This document shows positions 1-12,720 of a stretch of 64,000 bases of DNA, piece after piece. The notes below the pieces were generated by a model. It made no database searches. It saw only the letters and a list, made by a program, of their open reading frames with translations, and was not told the DNA's origin. Origin of the DNA: Nymphaea colorata (taxonomy: Eukaryota > Streptophyta > Magnoliopsida > Nymphaeales > Nymphaeaceae); contig NC_045148.1 in assembly GCF_008831285.2 (NCBI RefSeq), positions 4,466,001-4,530,000 of the forward strand, written 5' to 3'. The position numbers were made by a program, and so were the translations under genes. The number at the start of each line of letters is the position of its first letter. The first letter of the stretch is position 1.

Positions 1-20
1 GTTTCTATGTTATCAACACC

Positions 21-500
21 CTAGCTTGCTCTTACAATAAACCTGGTAATGTCTTTATTAGCATCCTGCAAACTGGGCTGCAAGATGGCAAGTCTCAGTT
101 TACCTCTTAAATTTTCAAAACTGGTTCTAGATTGTGCCTTGGTAAATATATCGGCCATGTGTTGATATGAAGGCACAAATTGTGTACTGAGAAGTCCAAA
201 TGCAACCTTTTCCAGCAGAAAGTGATAATCAAGCTCTACACGTTTCATGCGAGAATGAAATACAGGTTAGATTGACGCTTGAAGTGTGAACATGTCCCAA
301 TACAGCATTGGTGGATTGCTTAAATATACCTCAATATCTTAATATGTAGGTGATCCTTGTCAATTCAGCCATAACGGAAGCCATAGAGCAATATTCAGTT
401 TTTGTAGTTGAACATGCTACCGTAGGTTGCTTTCTTGCCATCCAAGTTATACAATTAAACACAAGAAATGTGGCAAAACCTGTGGTAGATCACCTTGTCT
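21..500 (-). pseudogene. Ty1/copia RNase H domain remnant
   Basis: Read on the minus strand, this stretch gives the C-terminal RNase H region of a copia polyprotein. An N-terminal part near 365-500 has the STTGFATF, WMARKQPTVA and TEYCSMASV segments. After a stop and degraded sequence, the end (21-248) carries VELDYHFLLEKV and HMADIFTKA, the usual closing motifs of copia polyproteins. In-frame stops show it is dead. No LTR, integrase or reverse transcriptase accompanies it, so the window begins inside or just beyond a truncated element. The family call is secure; the subfamily is not. Confidence 0.8.
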
Positions 501-1610
501 CTTGACACCCAACTCAATTGGAGTCTGGAAAGGCATGAAGACGGAGTTTTTCTCGACATGATACCGACCATGCTCTCTAGCATGCCCGAGCACCGCTTCG
601 CTATGGGGGCTTCTCGTGAAATCCATGCACTCGAGATGATGCTGAACACAGCCGGATGCCTCTTGGCTACGGCTACCTGGTGCCTAGCCAAAACGAAGGG
701 CCCAAGGCCTTGCATGATCCTGCCATGAGCTCACATGGCATTTACTCCCACGTCAAGCCCACCTTACCAGGACACACAGCCAGTGTAGCTGTATGCCCGG
801 CGACGAGTGTTTTGTTGCATGGCCCAGGTGGTCGTGCGCTATGTCTCTGAGGTTTCGCAAGGGCCAAATGTTGGCTGAGCAGAGACCGGCCACCTTCAGC
901 TGTAGCTACTCTAACATTGCGCAAACATCTTGGCTAAACCCTCGCGCTGCTCCCTTTCGGTCTGCTCGGTAGGGCAGGAAGCAGGCTAACCTCGCCAACC
1001 TTGCACTGGTGGGTGACGTTCATGCTCTGCTCGACCATGTTGCGCCCTCTCCTCGGTGCCCTTGGCAGTCCCAGGCAGGGTCGCATCAAATACTACATAT
1101 ATTGGAGAAGGCAAAGTTGGTGTTAGTCCTTGGTCAAAAGTTCTTCGTGATGTCAATTATCTAGTTACCCTCAATGTAGCAAAAGGCACTGAAACGTAGG
1201 TTTTTTTTCGTTGCTGGTCTTCATTGTGCAAAAATATTGTGTAAATTTTTGGTAGAAAAAGTAACAAAAAAAAAAGAGAATCACCATTAGTAGATGTGCA
1301 GTCTACATGCTATGACTTCATGACACTGCGTCTCTCTTACTAACAAAGTTAGAAGCCCATTGTTAGTTTCTATAGAGATAGTTCTTTGTTCGTAGTGATT
1401 GGCCTTTTACTCCATACTTTAGAAGGTGCTTCTGTCCTGAAAATAGTTCACTTTTGGTTTTTTTAATCTGTTCCAATCAAGGATATGATAAAACATTCAT
1501 TCAAAGTTTTTACTACTAATTTGTTCTTCAAAAAATACTCTAAATTGGTTGACCAAGTTATGGGGCACAAGCACCTTTAAATTTTTTATAGTATAAAATT
1601 TGTTATGTTA
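501..1610. other. Unassigned intergenic sequence, GC-richer at left
   Basis: Positions 500-1090 are clearly GC-richer than their surroundings and open in several frames on both strands, but no protein family is recognisable in any of them. From about 1100 to 1610 the sequence is ordinary AT-rich DNA with short A and T runs. It may be a fragment of an unrecognised LTR or transposon. Confidence 0.4.
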
Positions 1611-4600
1611 TGTTGTTGTTCGCTTCCCCAAAAGTTTTTGGTTTTCGGAGTACCATAGAAAAATAAAATTTTATTTTGAAAATGAGAAAGAAATGGACTC
1701 GATCATCGGTACGAGGATCGACCGTTCCGGTGTTTTTACCGGGGATAATCAACCCAAGAGCTATGCTTATCTTTGATGCATTTCATTTTGGCTTAAACAT
1801 TTTTTTCATTTTAAATGTGATGTTGTGTTTGAGAATATGTTGAAGATTTGATGTTTCAAACTTTTGAAAAAGTTCTTAAAGAATCACTCGAAAATGTAAA
1901 ACATTTTGCTTTGAGAAAAACTTGAATTGAGAAATATTTACAAATATTGTTTGGAAACATTTGAAGATTATCTTTTGGAAATCACTTTAGTATTCTCTCA
2001 ATACTTTAAGTAGATTTGAGGTTTTCCTCTAATTCAGTTACTATCTAATTAGAGTTTCATCTCATGTTGCTTAAGTTTTTTTAGATATGTGCTTATGATT
2101 ATTTGTGATGTTAAGTGAATATGAATGTATGAATGCATTGTTCTTACATGATTATAATGAAATCTTTCATTCCTACCATGACATTCATCTAAAAACAATC
2201 TTACCACTACATACATCTAAGATTTTTGCTTTTATAATTGTCATAAATATTTTTTATGAAGAAAGAAAAGCTTTTGAAAATAGAATGAAGTTGTAAACCA
2301 GTAAGCATGAATTCAATATTAGGTCATTACTTGAGTTTTGGTCTTAGTAAAGTTGGTAGATAAAAAAAATCTTAGGAGAAAAATATTCAAGAGAATGAGA
2401 AAAAGGAAAAACTTGAATGTAAGAGGATTGTGGAGAAAAAGAGAGAATGAGATTTTAAAAGCCACAGGACAAAGGATTCAAAAGAGTGAAAGATATGTAT
2501 ACATAAACATACTTATATATTCATATGTATGTATATATATTTATATGTATACGTATACGAAAGCTTGTGAGAAAGAAGTTTAAATCAAATAGAAAAATAA
2601 AAAGAGATTTTAGGAGAGAGAAAAAAAGAAAGGTTTTAAAGAGAAAGAGAAAAAGAGTAAATGATACACACATACATGTATTTATTTATATGTATGTGCA
2701 TAAGAATTTGGAAAAGAACATGTCATATCATAAAGAGAAGAAAACAAAAAAAGGTACTCATGTACACGTATACGTATATAACATGTATATACGCATATGT
2801 CTTCATAAAAATGAAATCAAGAGATGATTTAGTAACATCTGACTTTGACTTTTATGTAGGCCGGAGATGAACTTAGACTCATGTAAGAGCCTAGGCTAAG
2901 TTAAGCCTGGGCACCGGGCCGAGCCGTCACCGGGTACCCGACCCGATCCAAGCCCGGGCTCGAGTTCCATTATGAACTAAATGGGTTTCAATCCATCCTG
3001 CCGCGCCCGAGTAGTAGCACCGATTACCCAGGGGCCTGGTTGGCCTGTTGGGTCAAAACTCGACCTGCCATTTCAGAGAGCAGGGTTCCCCTGCTGTTGC
3101 CCAAATTGCATCGCTGCCAACTTAAAGGACATCCACGAGAGCATCACCCCCAACTTCACCCCTCGTCGTCTCGAGGTTCATGTTGTGGCAACGGGTAGGG
3201 AGAATGGGGGAGGAGGATCAAAGGGCGAGCTAGGAGTGGACGTGAGCGTCGGTCACGCTTGTTGGGCAGCTATGTAGGAGGAGAGGGGTGAAGTCAGGGG
3301 TGATGATGATCACCAAACAGCTTCTTGTCGAAGGGGTGGCCGATCAAGTGGATCACGCCGTGGGTTGACATTGGAGAAGACATGGTCAGAGAGGTCGACG
3401 TCGTGGATGAAGACCATGAAGCGGCCAAGGAGTAAGTTGGCAAAGAGCCCAAGCGGGAAGGAGCAGGGCCGTTTGGGCCTGCTCCTCCCAAAACCTGGCA
3501 GGGTTTAGCACCAGAGACAGGGGAGTCCCAGCAACAACAGCGTGAAGGCCGACCCCAGAATGGACAATTTCTTCCTGGTGTAGATAACATGCTTGACGAC
3601 GAAAAACAGGAAGGCAGCCAAGAGGAGAACACTGGCGATCCTCAGGCCAAGCCGGGCTGGGCTTGGGCTGAAGGATCACGGCCTGGTACCCGGCCCGGCC
3701 CGGCCCAGCCCGTTTAAAGGCGGGGCCGGGTACCGGGCAGCCCGATAAGTGCTCCAGTCAAAACGGGGAAGGTTTGTAGCGGGTCGGGCTGGCCTGGCCC
3801 GGCCCGGTGCCCAGGCCTAGGCTAAGTCTCCAAAGCCGCATTAAAGAGGGTATTTTCTTTCAAAAATCTTTTGAAAAATATGATTTCAAATATTTGATGT
3901 GTAAACATAAAATCTTGTTTATCACAAAAAAAAATAGTTCTCCTACCGTTGGGTATGGAAGAAAATCAAACATTAATGAAATGCAAAGCAACATAAAAAA
4001 ACAATCATTGGGGTCCCTAATCGGGTGATTAAGAAATAAACTAAACGTGAGAATGACATGAAAATTCATATTAACATGTACCAATTTGTGAGGGGCTTTT
4101 CGGTGTTGAACAAGTCTAAATCTTAAAAATCAACATAAAAAGGAGGAAATTCCAAACCAAACACTCGTTCTCTCACCACGCATTTGTTCATTAATTAAAG
4201 GAAAAGTAATCCATCATACATGGACATCATGTCAAGCATAAACAATAAATAAAGCATTATAGCAAGCATATTTTTGACGAATAAATGAAGAAATTGTATT
4301 TGTTTCACCTTGTTCATGCTCCTGGTGCACTGAAGACATAGCTTCCAATTCTAGATAGAAAATGATTTGAGTTTTCTTGCACGGCCATGCGGAGGTGGTA
4401 AGAGGAAATAAAAATAAAAATGAATGATAACATACCTCGAATATAGGTTAGCCTCATCCTTTGAATGATCTTAAGATCACCTCCGATGAAGCTCTAAGAC
4501 AATGAAAATGTTCTTCTAAGAGATCTCCTTATGCTCTCTTGAAGAGTTTTGGCTTGGAGAAGATTGCTTCCAAGCTTGGAGAAGAAGAAAGAAATGGAAA

Positions 4601-5314
4601 GAGATAGCTAAGAAAAAACCAAAAATTTCAAGTGGGGAAGCACAAGAGGTTCCTCTATGGTTGGTTCATGCCCAAAAGGAAAGATTGTGAGGGTCTTTTT
4701 AGAGAGTTTTGGAGTCAAAATTCAAAATTTAAAATTTAAGAAGAAAGATTGTAGTGGTATTTATAGAGAATTTTGGAGCCAACATTCAAAATTTGAAATT
4801 CAAATGGCTGTTTAGTATATAAAACTATATTTTATTTAAAATGTCAATAAAAAATGCTTGTTGTACAAATGGGTGGGCGGACTCTGTTTTGAGTGACTCT
4901 GAGTTTGTTTTAAATCCCGGATTGGGTTCAATTGGTCATCAACGCGTTCTAGTGATCGATTTAGGCTCAAATATGCATCTTGGCACGAGAACGAAACATA
5001 AAACAAAGGGAAGGCCCATGCACGCGCACATGGTGCTAATATATTCAAATTTTGTTGTTTTGATTTCAGCTTTGGAATTTGAGTTTGAAATTCTTGATTT
5101 GGATCTAAACTTGAATTTTAGATCAAATTCGGATCTGATAATTGCATTTTGGATTTGAATCTGACGTCTAAGATTGGGTTTTGGATTTGAACTTTGTGTT
5201 TGGGTTTGGACAACGGTTAGAAATTCATTTTGGATCGAATAGTCGCAAATTTGTTTTGGGTGTAAAATTTAATTCCAAATAATAGTCTTTTTTGAAAAAT
5301 TTGGGGTGATAACA
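1611..5314 (+). repeat. Rep-L copy A: unclassified LTR-like repeat
   Basis: This is one of at least four copies in the window of a 2.5-kb repeat (others at about 18830-20080, 21185-23734 and, reversed, 32370-40703). Shared landmarks are a GGTACRAGGAT...ACC block (here near 1708), a CTCTAATTCAGTTACTA block near 2030, an AT-rich middle with ATACGTATAC stretches, and a common 3' end TGATAACA (5307-5314). The TG...CA-like ends and lack of coding capacity suggest a solo LTR, but no target duplication is visible. A GC-rich element is inserted at 2902-3814. The GC-rich block present in copies B and C is missing here. Confidence 0.55.
2902..3814. mobile_element. GC-rich TIR element inserted in Rep-L, possible captured gene fragment
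   Basis: The ends are inverted copies: CCTGGGCACCGGGCCG at 2906-2921 matches the reverse complement of the last bases before 3815. The element is flanked by a direct repeat GCCTAGGCTAAGT (2889-2901 and 3815-3827). The equivalent place in Rep-L copy B (about 22462-22490) runs straight through, giving an empty-site comparison. The interior is far richer in G+C than the host repeat and holds CGGCCCGG strings near the right end. On the minus strand, 3640 to 3300 reads as a hydrophobic, membrane-protein-like sequence with one in-frame stop, which suggests a captured host gene fragment as in Pack-type elements. The superfamily is not settled: 12-13 bp is longer than the usual Mutator duplication. 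Confidence 0.65.
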
Positions 5315-7811
5315 ATTGCCCTCAATAAATGGGCTTTTGTCCTGATTTTCATTTGTTGATCTTGATCTCGTTCATTATACTTTGTTCATCCTAACAATGC
5401 CTTCGTTTTATTAATGGTCTTGTTAAATAAGAAAAACAAATGATCTTTGATGGAAAGTAGGTAAAACTTACTAACAAACTTCACAGATTATTTTCTTTGT
5501 ATTTTATCTTATTGAGTGATGGCAAACTAGATTTGTAAGTTCCTATGAAGATACTTACAGTCCCTGCTTATATAAACAAACCTTGGCCGTGGTCTTCCTA
5601 GTATTCCATACATGCGTTATGGAATGGTTCCAAACTTCATTTCTTAGTCATGCTGAGATACAGTTGGATCTCCATGACGATAGTTTATGGACTTATAAAG
5701 CAGTTGGGATGGCAAGGAGCTGCTCTAGCAAGGATACCAATCATTTGTCATGGCGAGCGTTTTGTAATTTTAATCAGCTGGATTTGGGCTGAAGCATACT
5801 TCCGAAGATCATGAAACTCCATGCATCATAACAAGGCTGCCAAAGGCTGGAATACATTAATAGCTAGAACGACAAAACAAAGCCAATAACAAATGGTTCT
5901 TATTTCTTGCTTGCGAAACAAGTCCCTAGCTTTTTACTTAACAGATACCCAATTTTGTGTCAGTCTCACTAGGGGGCTGCTCATGTCTTGCTTTCTTAGT
6001 TATGCTACTTTAGGGAAAAGATACGCTCTTTCCCTTGGAGGCCATTTGATACATTGAAAATATGGAGTTGGAAAGAAGTTTCCATAAATTTATTTCAGGA
6101 ATTGAAGAAATGAAAACAAAATCCAGATTTCCAAAACCTCTTTTTGTTTGCTGTACTTGGGTTTATGTTCCAAGAAATAAATTTCTCAGTTTGATAAGAA
6201 TGAAAGAAGAAAAAACAAAATAGTTGGATTAGGCATTGCTTGAGAATCCAACAGTAACTTTTTTCGTCCTGGAATTTTTTTAGACTTATGAAAGCCTGCA
6301 ACAATCTGTGATATCATTCTTTAATTTGTTAATGTAAGGACAAGAACCCTTTGTTTTTAGGACACCTATTTTAAGGACAAGAGTTCTATGAACAACTATT
6401 CCTACAAGCAAGGAAGGCAATTTTTTTACCATGGTTCATCCAACATCTCTCCTTAAAAGAGTTCCCCATTGATCAGGAAGAGTAAGGAGAATATTGGCAA
6501 CATTTTGTTCAAACTTGATTTTATGCCGTCATAGAACAGATAACTGGTTATCTTTCCATTATATAATCACCGTTTTTGTTGTGGTCTCCTATAAATCTCT
6601 GAGATTATCATTTGCCATGCCGAAAAACTTGAGAAAACAATCAAGGTACACTTACATGGGCTAGGATGCTGATTTTGATAACAAATGCTGATTTTGATAA
6701 CAAATCCATTTAGGTCTCATCATATTATCCAAATTTAATTAGAACGAAAATAAGTTTGAACCTATAAGTCATGTGATAATCAAGATCCAACACGGATTTT
6801 TATCCACTAACTAGATTCTGGAATTACAGGATATTGGTCCATCAAAGGATTTAAACCACAGAAGCAGACCCAAGTCCAATTGGACGTGGACTGGGACAAT
6901 ATCATCCATACAAATACTGTGTTTGGGCCAATGAACCGGACGGCCAGTATCCTAAATGAATTTGGATAGGCCAAACAATACAGATCCTAAATTAATCTAG
7001 ATCTATGAATCTGATTCAGATCAGAATAGATTGAGATCAAAGTCAAGTTAGATTTGGATCTCACACTTAATATCTAATCCAAATAAGAACGGGATCTAAA
7101 AGGCGTGTCTTTAATGCCGTGGCACAGACTACTTCACACCCACACGGTGTAAAGCACTCGTTCTGCCACTTCAAGGGGAACGTCAGCCAAATTAGTAATT
7201 ACCATCAGAATGTCATCACATTAGGCGGATGGCACAGCCTCTTTCGGTCCACAAATCCAATTCCCGTTTCCTCTGCTACCAATGATACAAAGTCAATTAC
7301 ATAATATAAGAATTAGAATATATGTATGTATTTAACGTACTACGTGTTATTATATTATACTATATTATAGTCCATTATATTAATTAATATATGACTTGTA
7401 ATGTAAATTATAAGTCTTAGACATCATCTAGGACTCATTAACTTGAAAAGAAGAAACATAATGTATTGTATTACAAGACTAATAATATAATATAATATAA
7501 TATAATATAATACCATATCATATCATATTATATTATAAGTACATATATATATTATAAGAACACTACATAACATATGATTAATAATTATATAAATACATTC
7601 TATGACTTATAATATAGACATTGTAAGTCTTACATGGAAAACGTGGATCCGTGAAAAAGTCCGGCCGGAGGAATCCAGTCCCTCTAATATAAGGCTTGCT
7701 TAGTTTGAAAAGAAAGTATGATTGCCTCAAATTGTATATAGACTAAATAAGTTGGCGAGCATCACATTTTGGGTGACGCTCTTGACCACTGTCCAAACGC
7801 ACTTAATTGGA
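5315..7811. other. Intergenic, no gene seen
   Basis: No coding region or named element is recognisable. Small features are a 19-bp tandem duplication (ATGCTGATTTTGATAACAA) near 6667-6705 and a very AT-rich block 7310-7640 that includes an (ATAAT)n run around 7485-7513. Confidence 0.5.
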
Positions 7812-7902
7812 GGGTTAGGCATTGGGCTTGGCCAACCTGGCCGGTTTATCATAGTTCCTCACAAGGCCCAATTGGGCTATTCTCGGGCCCAATGCCCAAC
7901 CC
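7812..7902. mobile_element. Small foldback MITE-like element
   Basis: GGGTTAGGCATTGGGCTT at 7812-7829 is an imperfect inverted repeat of GGGCCCAATGCCCAACCC at 7885-7902 (about 15 of 18 positions pair). The 91-bp unit lies between TTAATT and TTAATA, a possible short target duplication. It has no coding capacity. GGGCTT-type sequence recurs at 63700-63740. Confidence 0.45.
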
Positions 7903-8520
7903 ATTAATAATCTCTACCCGGCCATAGACGGTCCAAGGGAGCCGGGGACTGTTACAATCTTATTGAGAGAGAAACTGATCGAGTGTTGGGGAGGCTGCAG
8001 CATTGCGAGGGACCGGGAATATCTAAAGAGGCCAATGCCTTTTCTCTTTTTTCCTTGCTCTTTGGGTTCAGGGTTGCTTTGAACTTGAGTAAGAAGCAAA
8101 ACATCCATCAGAGAGTAGCATGTCCACCATTTACAATTTTGCACCAATGAAAATTGAACTGACTACCAGACTTAGAGAGGCCACCACATTTAGACTCTGT
8201 CCCTTGGAATGGGGATGCAGCGTAAGGAAAGTAGGGTAAAAGGAGGAAAAGTTAAAGGTCTCACGATATCCCCCCGCCTGCTAGGCCGCGACCATGATGT
8301 TCTGTCTTATCTATTTGCAAGAGGGCAATGGTGTGTTACTGTGTACCTGCGCCCCAAGAAGAGCTTCTGCTGTAGGATCCCTCTCTTTCATTTTCATATG
8401 GAATACTTTTTATACATTTAAACAAATGGATGCAAATGTTGGATCTTTTGGCCTCTTAGTTAACTATCATGCATCTATACGGCTTGAATAAGAGAAAAAT
8501 AATCAAGAAAGCTTATTTCT
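7903..8520. other. Intergenic, no gene seen
   Basis: There are several short open frames, but none resembles a known family and none has a plausible exon structure. Confidence 0.4.
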
Positions 8521-8637
8521 ACATGCAATAAATCAAAAATATTCAGTCCGGTAAGTTTTCTCTTTCTTAATTCATGTGTGTGATGCAATAAATCAAAAAT
8601 ATTCAGTCCGGTAAGTTTTCTCTTTCTTAATTCATAT

Positions 8638-8685
<48 letters not shown>

Positions 8686-8690
8686 AAGAG
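8521..8690. repeat. 60-bp tandem duplication followed by (TG)n and (GA)n
   Basis: A 60-bp unit beginning GCAATAAATCAAAAATATTCAG occurs at 8525 and again at 8585 with almost no differences. It runs into (TG)n at about 8636-8662 and (GA)n at about 8663-8686. This is typical replication-slippage sequence. Confidence 0.85.
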
Positions 8691-9286
8691 GGGGGGTGAG
8701 AGAGAACCTTTGTCATATTGGCTCCCAAGCATGGATTTCTTTCCTTAACGATCATTTTGGGAAGCCCATGGTGAATACAGTTGCAACCAGTTAGTAAACG
8801 AGGTAAGACCTTATCAAGGCTAAGCCAGTTGGGGGTTCATAAATCAAATCTTGGCATACTTTAGGGTGAGTGAGAAAGAAAGGTTGGAAGTTTTCTGCTT
8901 AAACTAAAACGTGGTACTTTAGAAATAGTAATGTATCTGACAATACGAAAAAATTATATACAATAAGTTGTTTGCCGAAAGCATGATATCCTAAAGTATG
9001 AAACATATTTGTAGTATTAACAATTCTAATCCCCATACAAAAGAAAGGCAAAATCATAATGAATGACCAAAAAGTGATGTCCTTAAGGAGTGAAAGATAT
9101 TTGTGGTACAAACAACAATTCTTACTTTCACACATGACGATTTGAATTAGACCCGAGTGGGGTCTGGCTTTTTTTAAAAAGTCAAGGACAAAACGGGCAC
9201 CTATTGCAGTGCAGAATCAATCCGCCTGCATGGCTGGAGTATGCAAAAGTGGAAAGTGGATATGTATTAAAAAATGTGTGAGCCGA
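8691..9286. other. Intergenic, no gene seen
   Basis: Nothing recognisable apart from short AT-rich runs. Confidence 0.4.
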
Positions 9287-10663
9287 CCTGGTTATATACA
9301 CCATGCTTGTGCACGATGCATGATTTTTCGCGTGCCATTATAGTTACTGACTAAAATACTCTTAATTCACACTGATAAAAGAAAATATTTTTGCAAAAGA
9401 CAAAATTAAAAATGATAAAAGTACAATGATTATGGAAGACATTTTAATAAATTACCACAATACCCTTCCCTCTCAAGAAGGAGACTGCCAAGGTTTGACA
9501 AGTTTGGATTCCCAGCTGGCTTAGTCCTGGTAAAAAATCTGACCTGTTTGATCAACTGGTTGCAATGCATCCATCATGAGTTGCCAAATAGTTATAGATC
9601 TATCTCTTCAAGCTTCAAGATGGTGATGACCCTCTTGAGCCCTTACGACGGCCGGCGATAAGCTTCAAGTAACACGATGAAGGAACGGAAACAAAGGAAA
9701 TATGTGGACATTGTTGCCATCCAAGAAGGGAGTAGTGCACCATTTTATAGTTTCTTCCCATTTACTTCACTTTTCAATCTTGTGGAGATCAGCATCGATG
9801 TCATATCCTTGGGTTCCTTCTCGCCGATGCATTAATTTGGTGACACAATGTGGACATCCAAATTCATGATATAATAAATAAAGGTACCTTTTTGGGGCAT
9901 CTTCTGCCTTTAGTCCAAACCAAAAAAATTGAGAAGCATTTAAGAAAATGAGTCACTTTGAATTTCAGCCAAAAACTAATGGAATCTAATTAAGAAAATT
10001 GTATCTTTACGATGGTCACAATTTGGAAACTCCATTGATGTGGCGATATCGCTATTGAATTTTTCACCTGAAACTCTCACTTTTGAATTTCAAAATAGTT
10101 AATTGTTATGCAATTCTGTAACTTCTTCATTAATTTACCATCCTAATATGTTACAGAAAAAAATTATTAATTCGTTGGACTCTTTCACTTGGCAAGAATA
10201 TTAATCTCATTATCGGGAAAGACGTTTTCTGTTTTCCTTTTGCCTGGAACTATTGGAATAAAATCAAGTCATTGGTCATGTCTGAGTATGCCGTTTTATG
10301 TCATCACAGGAATTGATGTCGACATTCGGATGGTCTTCGGCTTGATTCCGTCCTTCATTCTATACAGAAGAATTAAGAATACGCGGGATGTATTTTGAAA
10401 TACCCACTTCTCATATATATATCTGAGGCTCGTTTCGCATCTGTGGCTCTCCTCACTGGAGAACATAGACCAAAGCTTTCTAAAAGAGATACCCATAGAC
10501 CCCGTACTGCTAGGTGCTAGCCGTGGTCGTTGACTAAATGACATAAGCATATCAGTGCTTTATGTACAAAAAGATTTTCTTTTCGATATGAACTAATAGT
10601 ATTTTAATCATTTATCATACCGGCGCAGGAAAAATCATGCACAGGATGGCCCATATAACCAAG
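9287..10663. mobile_element. Candidate DNA transposon with long degenerate TIRs
   Basis: The left end (9287 to about 9390: CCTGGTTATATACACCATG, then CATGATTTTTCGCG, then GACTAAAATACT) is matched in reverse complement by the right end (about 10560-10663: AGTATTTTAATC, then AAAAATCATGCACAGG, then CCATATAACCAAG). The match is about 100 bp with indels. No transposase is readable in the 1.2-kb interior and no target duplication is visible. A third copy of the same terminus occurs at 29040-29117. The alternative is two independent solo ends in opposite orientation. Confidence 0.5.
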
Positions 10664-11022
10664 TTAGTTGAGGGTGACGCCCTCTGGTCTTTTAAGAAAA
10701 GAGGTTATGGTTGCCCTCTAATGTTTGGATAATGAGACAATCAAGCCTTTGGCCTCTACTTGAATGCCCAAGTTCACATTTACAGAAAATGCTGATATTG
10801 ATGTAAATTATCAAGATAAGATCAATGGCACAAACTATCAATTGTTACGTGGAGGGAACAACAAATTGGTAGCTAAGGCTTAATCAAGCACTAGTGCCTT
10901 TTCCATCCTCTGTCCAATATATTTAAGGGCCTGAATATACAAGTAAGTTTCTTAAGCACCATATATACTTCATAACCACAATGACAAACTTATTCTAGGG
11001 CCAGGAGGAATTTGTAAGATAG
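10664..11022. other. Intergenic, no gene seen
   Basis: No recognisable coding or repeat structure between the long-TIR element and the copia LTR. Confidence 0.4.
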
Positions 11023-11311
11023 TGTTAGAACAGCAACGTTCTCAAAGATCACTTAACATAATTGGTCTCTCCTCAACAAGGAAATTGGGCAACGGCCGTA
11101 AACCAACGTTCAAGTTATTTATGGAAGTGCCTCGTGCTCTCCTCCCGTGCTTAATACTTTCTTGATGTATAAGGGCATGATTGATTGTATTGACAAAACA
11201 ATTATCAAAAATAAAAAAATGTTGGTTTCTCTTGCTCATGGATGTAGGCTGTAAAGCTGAACCACGTAAAGCTGATGTCTCCTTTTCTCTCTATCTTCTT
11301 CTTCTCTGTCA
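11023..11311 (+). repeat. Candidate 5' LTR of truncated copia
   Basis: It begins TGTTAGAACAGC and ends CTCTGTCA, directly before a primer-site-like TGGTATCAAGG (11320-11330). Near its end are GGATGTAGGC and GAACCACGTAAA, motifs seen at the ends of many plant copia LTRs. There is no second LTR to compare with, so the left boundary is inferred. Confidence 0.55.
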
Positions 11312-11383
11312 GTTTATCATGGTATCAAGGTAGTAAAAAGATCATCTGAGTTAAAATCTTCGAGCTTCAAGCAGTGAGTCATT

Positions 11384-12720
11384 ATGGAACAAGAAAGGGA
11401 AACCAGGAATGACAACACTGAAGCCACCATCATTCAAACCAGCGATGGATCGATGCACAAGATTTTCATTCATGAACAAGGTAACCCCAATCTCAAAATT
11501 ACTCACATGCTGCTCGATGGCTTCAACTATTTGCCTTGGTCTAAGGCTGTTACCTGATTTCTTAGTGGGAAATCCAAATTAGATTATATTGATGGTAGTA
11601 TCAAGAAACCTCTCATTAATGATCCTAAATACAAGGAATGGAGGTCCACCAACGACACTATAGCATCTTGGCTCATAAATTCTATGGAGCCCAAGATCGC
11701 AGTCAGTTTCACTTTCTTATAAACTGCCAAAGAAGTTTGGCAAAGTGCCAAAGATCTTTACGGTGAACAGTATAATACTGCCCATATGTATCAACTAGCA
11801 CAAAAAAATGGCCGTTTGAAAAAAGGAACGTCATCTATTAGTGAATACCTTGGTACTTTTAAAGCAATTTAGGATGAAATGGATATCTATGCACCATTGA
11901 CTACAGATCTTACTAAGGTCAAATGGCAACGTGAACAAGATCGCATTTCTGAAATTCTAGCAGGACTACTTAATGATTATGAGCAACTACATAGTCAAAT
12001 AATTATGGCTCAAGAACTGTCTTCTCTAGCTTCCGTTTTCTCTTTGCTTATGCATGAAGAGCTTAGGTGTAAGGCTATGGGTACGCTGACTGATGGTTGT
12101 CAAGAGATACATAATGAAGACAAAATGGCCTTTGCAACAAGCAATAATGCCAACGTCGCCAATAGTGAGAGGTCCTTTAGACACAAACGTGAGGACTCTA
12201 GAAAAATTAAATGTACTCATTGCAAGAGGAATGGTCATTCTCGAGACTCTTGCTGGTTCCTTCATAGAAAACCAGACAAAGGGCAAAATTCAGCCTATAG
12301 AAGCATGGGTCGCAGTCAAGACAAAAGGGATAACAACTCTAGCCAAACGAGTCAGGCCATCTCCTCATCAGAAAACCAAATAACGTTGGACAAACTGGCT
12401 GAGATGATAAAAGATCTTCAAGTTCAAAGGACCGCCTTCATCTCAATTACCTCAAGTCACAAAGGCACGAGCAAAGCAGGTATGTCTCTTGCTTTCGTTA
12501 ATAACATTGAGGGTAAAGACTTGCAGTGGGTATCTTCTTTTTTAAGTTCATATGTACATTCTAGAGATATTGGTCATGTTGCCGCTGCCAACGGCGCCCC
12601 TATAACTGTGAAAGGATTAGGTAGCATAGATTTTTTAACAAAGGTAGCAATAGCAAGGTGCTTGTTATGCCTAAGTTTACTATCAATCTTCTATCGGTTG
12701 CTAAAATCACTAAGGAGTTA
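11384..12720 (+). pseudogene. copia Gag and degraded protease region
   Basis: The reading begins at the ATG at 11384 (MEQERETRND). It shows the Gag landmarks LLDGFNYLPWSKAV and WLINSMEPKIA, and, in the long open part from 11879, a CCHC zinc knuckle CTHCKRNGHSRDSC at about 12211-12252. In-frame stops occur near 11553, 11718 and 11869. After the knuckle, the frame continues into a protease-flanking segment (around NGAPITVKGLGSI), but the catalytic DSG motif that should precede it is missing, apparently through a deletion. The gene is non-functional. Gag would form the particle and the knuckle bind RNA in an intact element. Confidence 0.8.

Noticed and set aside
495-728. GC-rich open frames at 455-728 on both strands as a gene
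   Set aside because: No recognisable family, frames overlap on both strands, and no exon signals were seen.
8899-9135. 78-codon minus-strand open frame
   Set aside because: Biased AT-rich composition and no homology to any known family that I can see.
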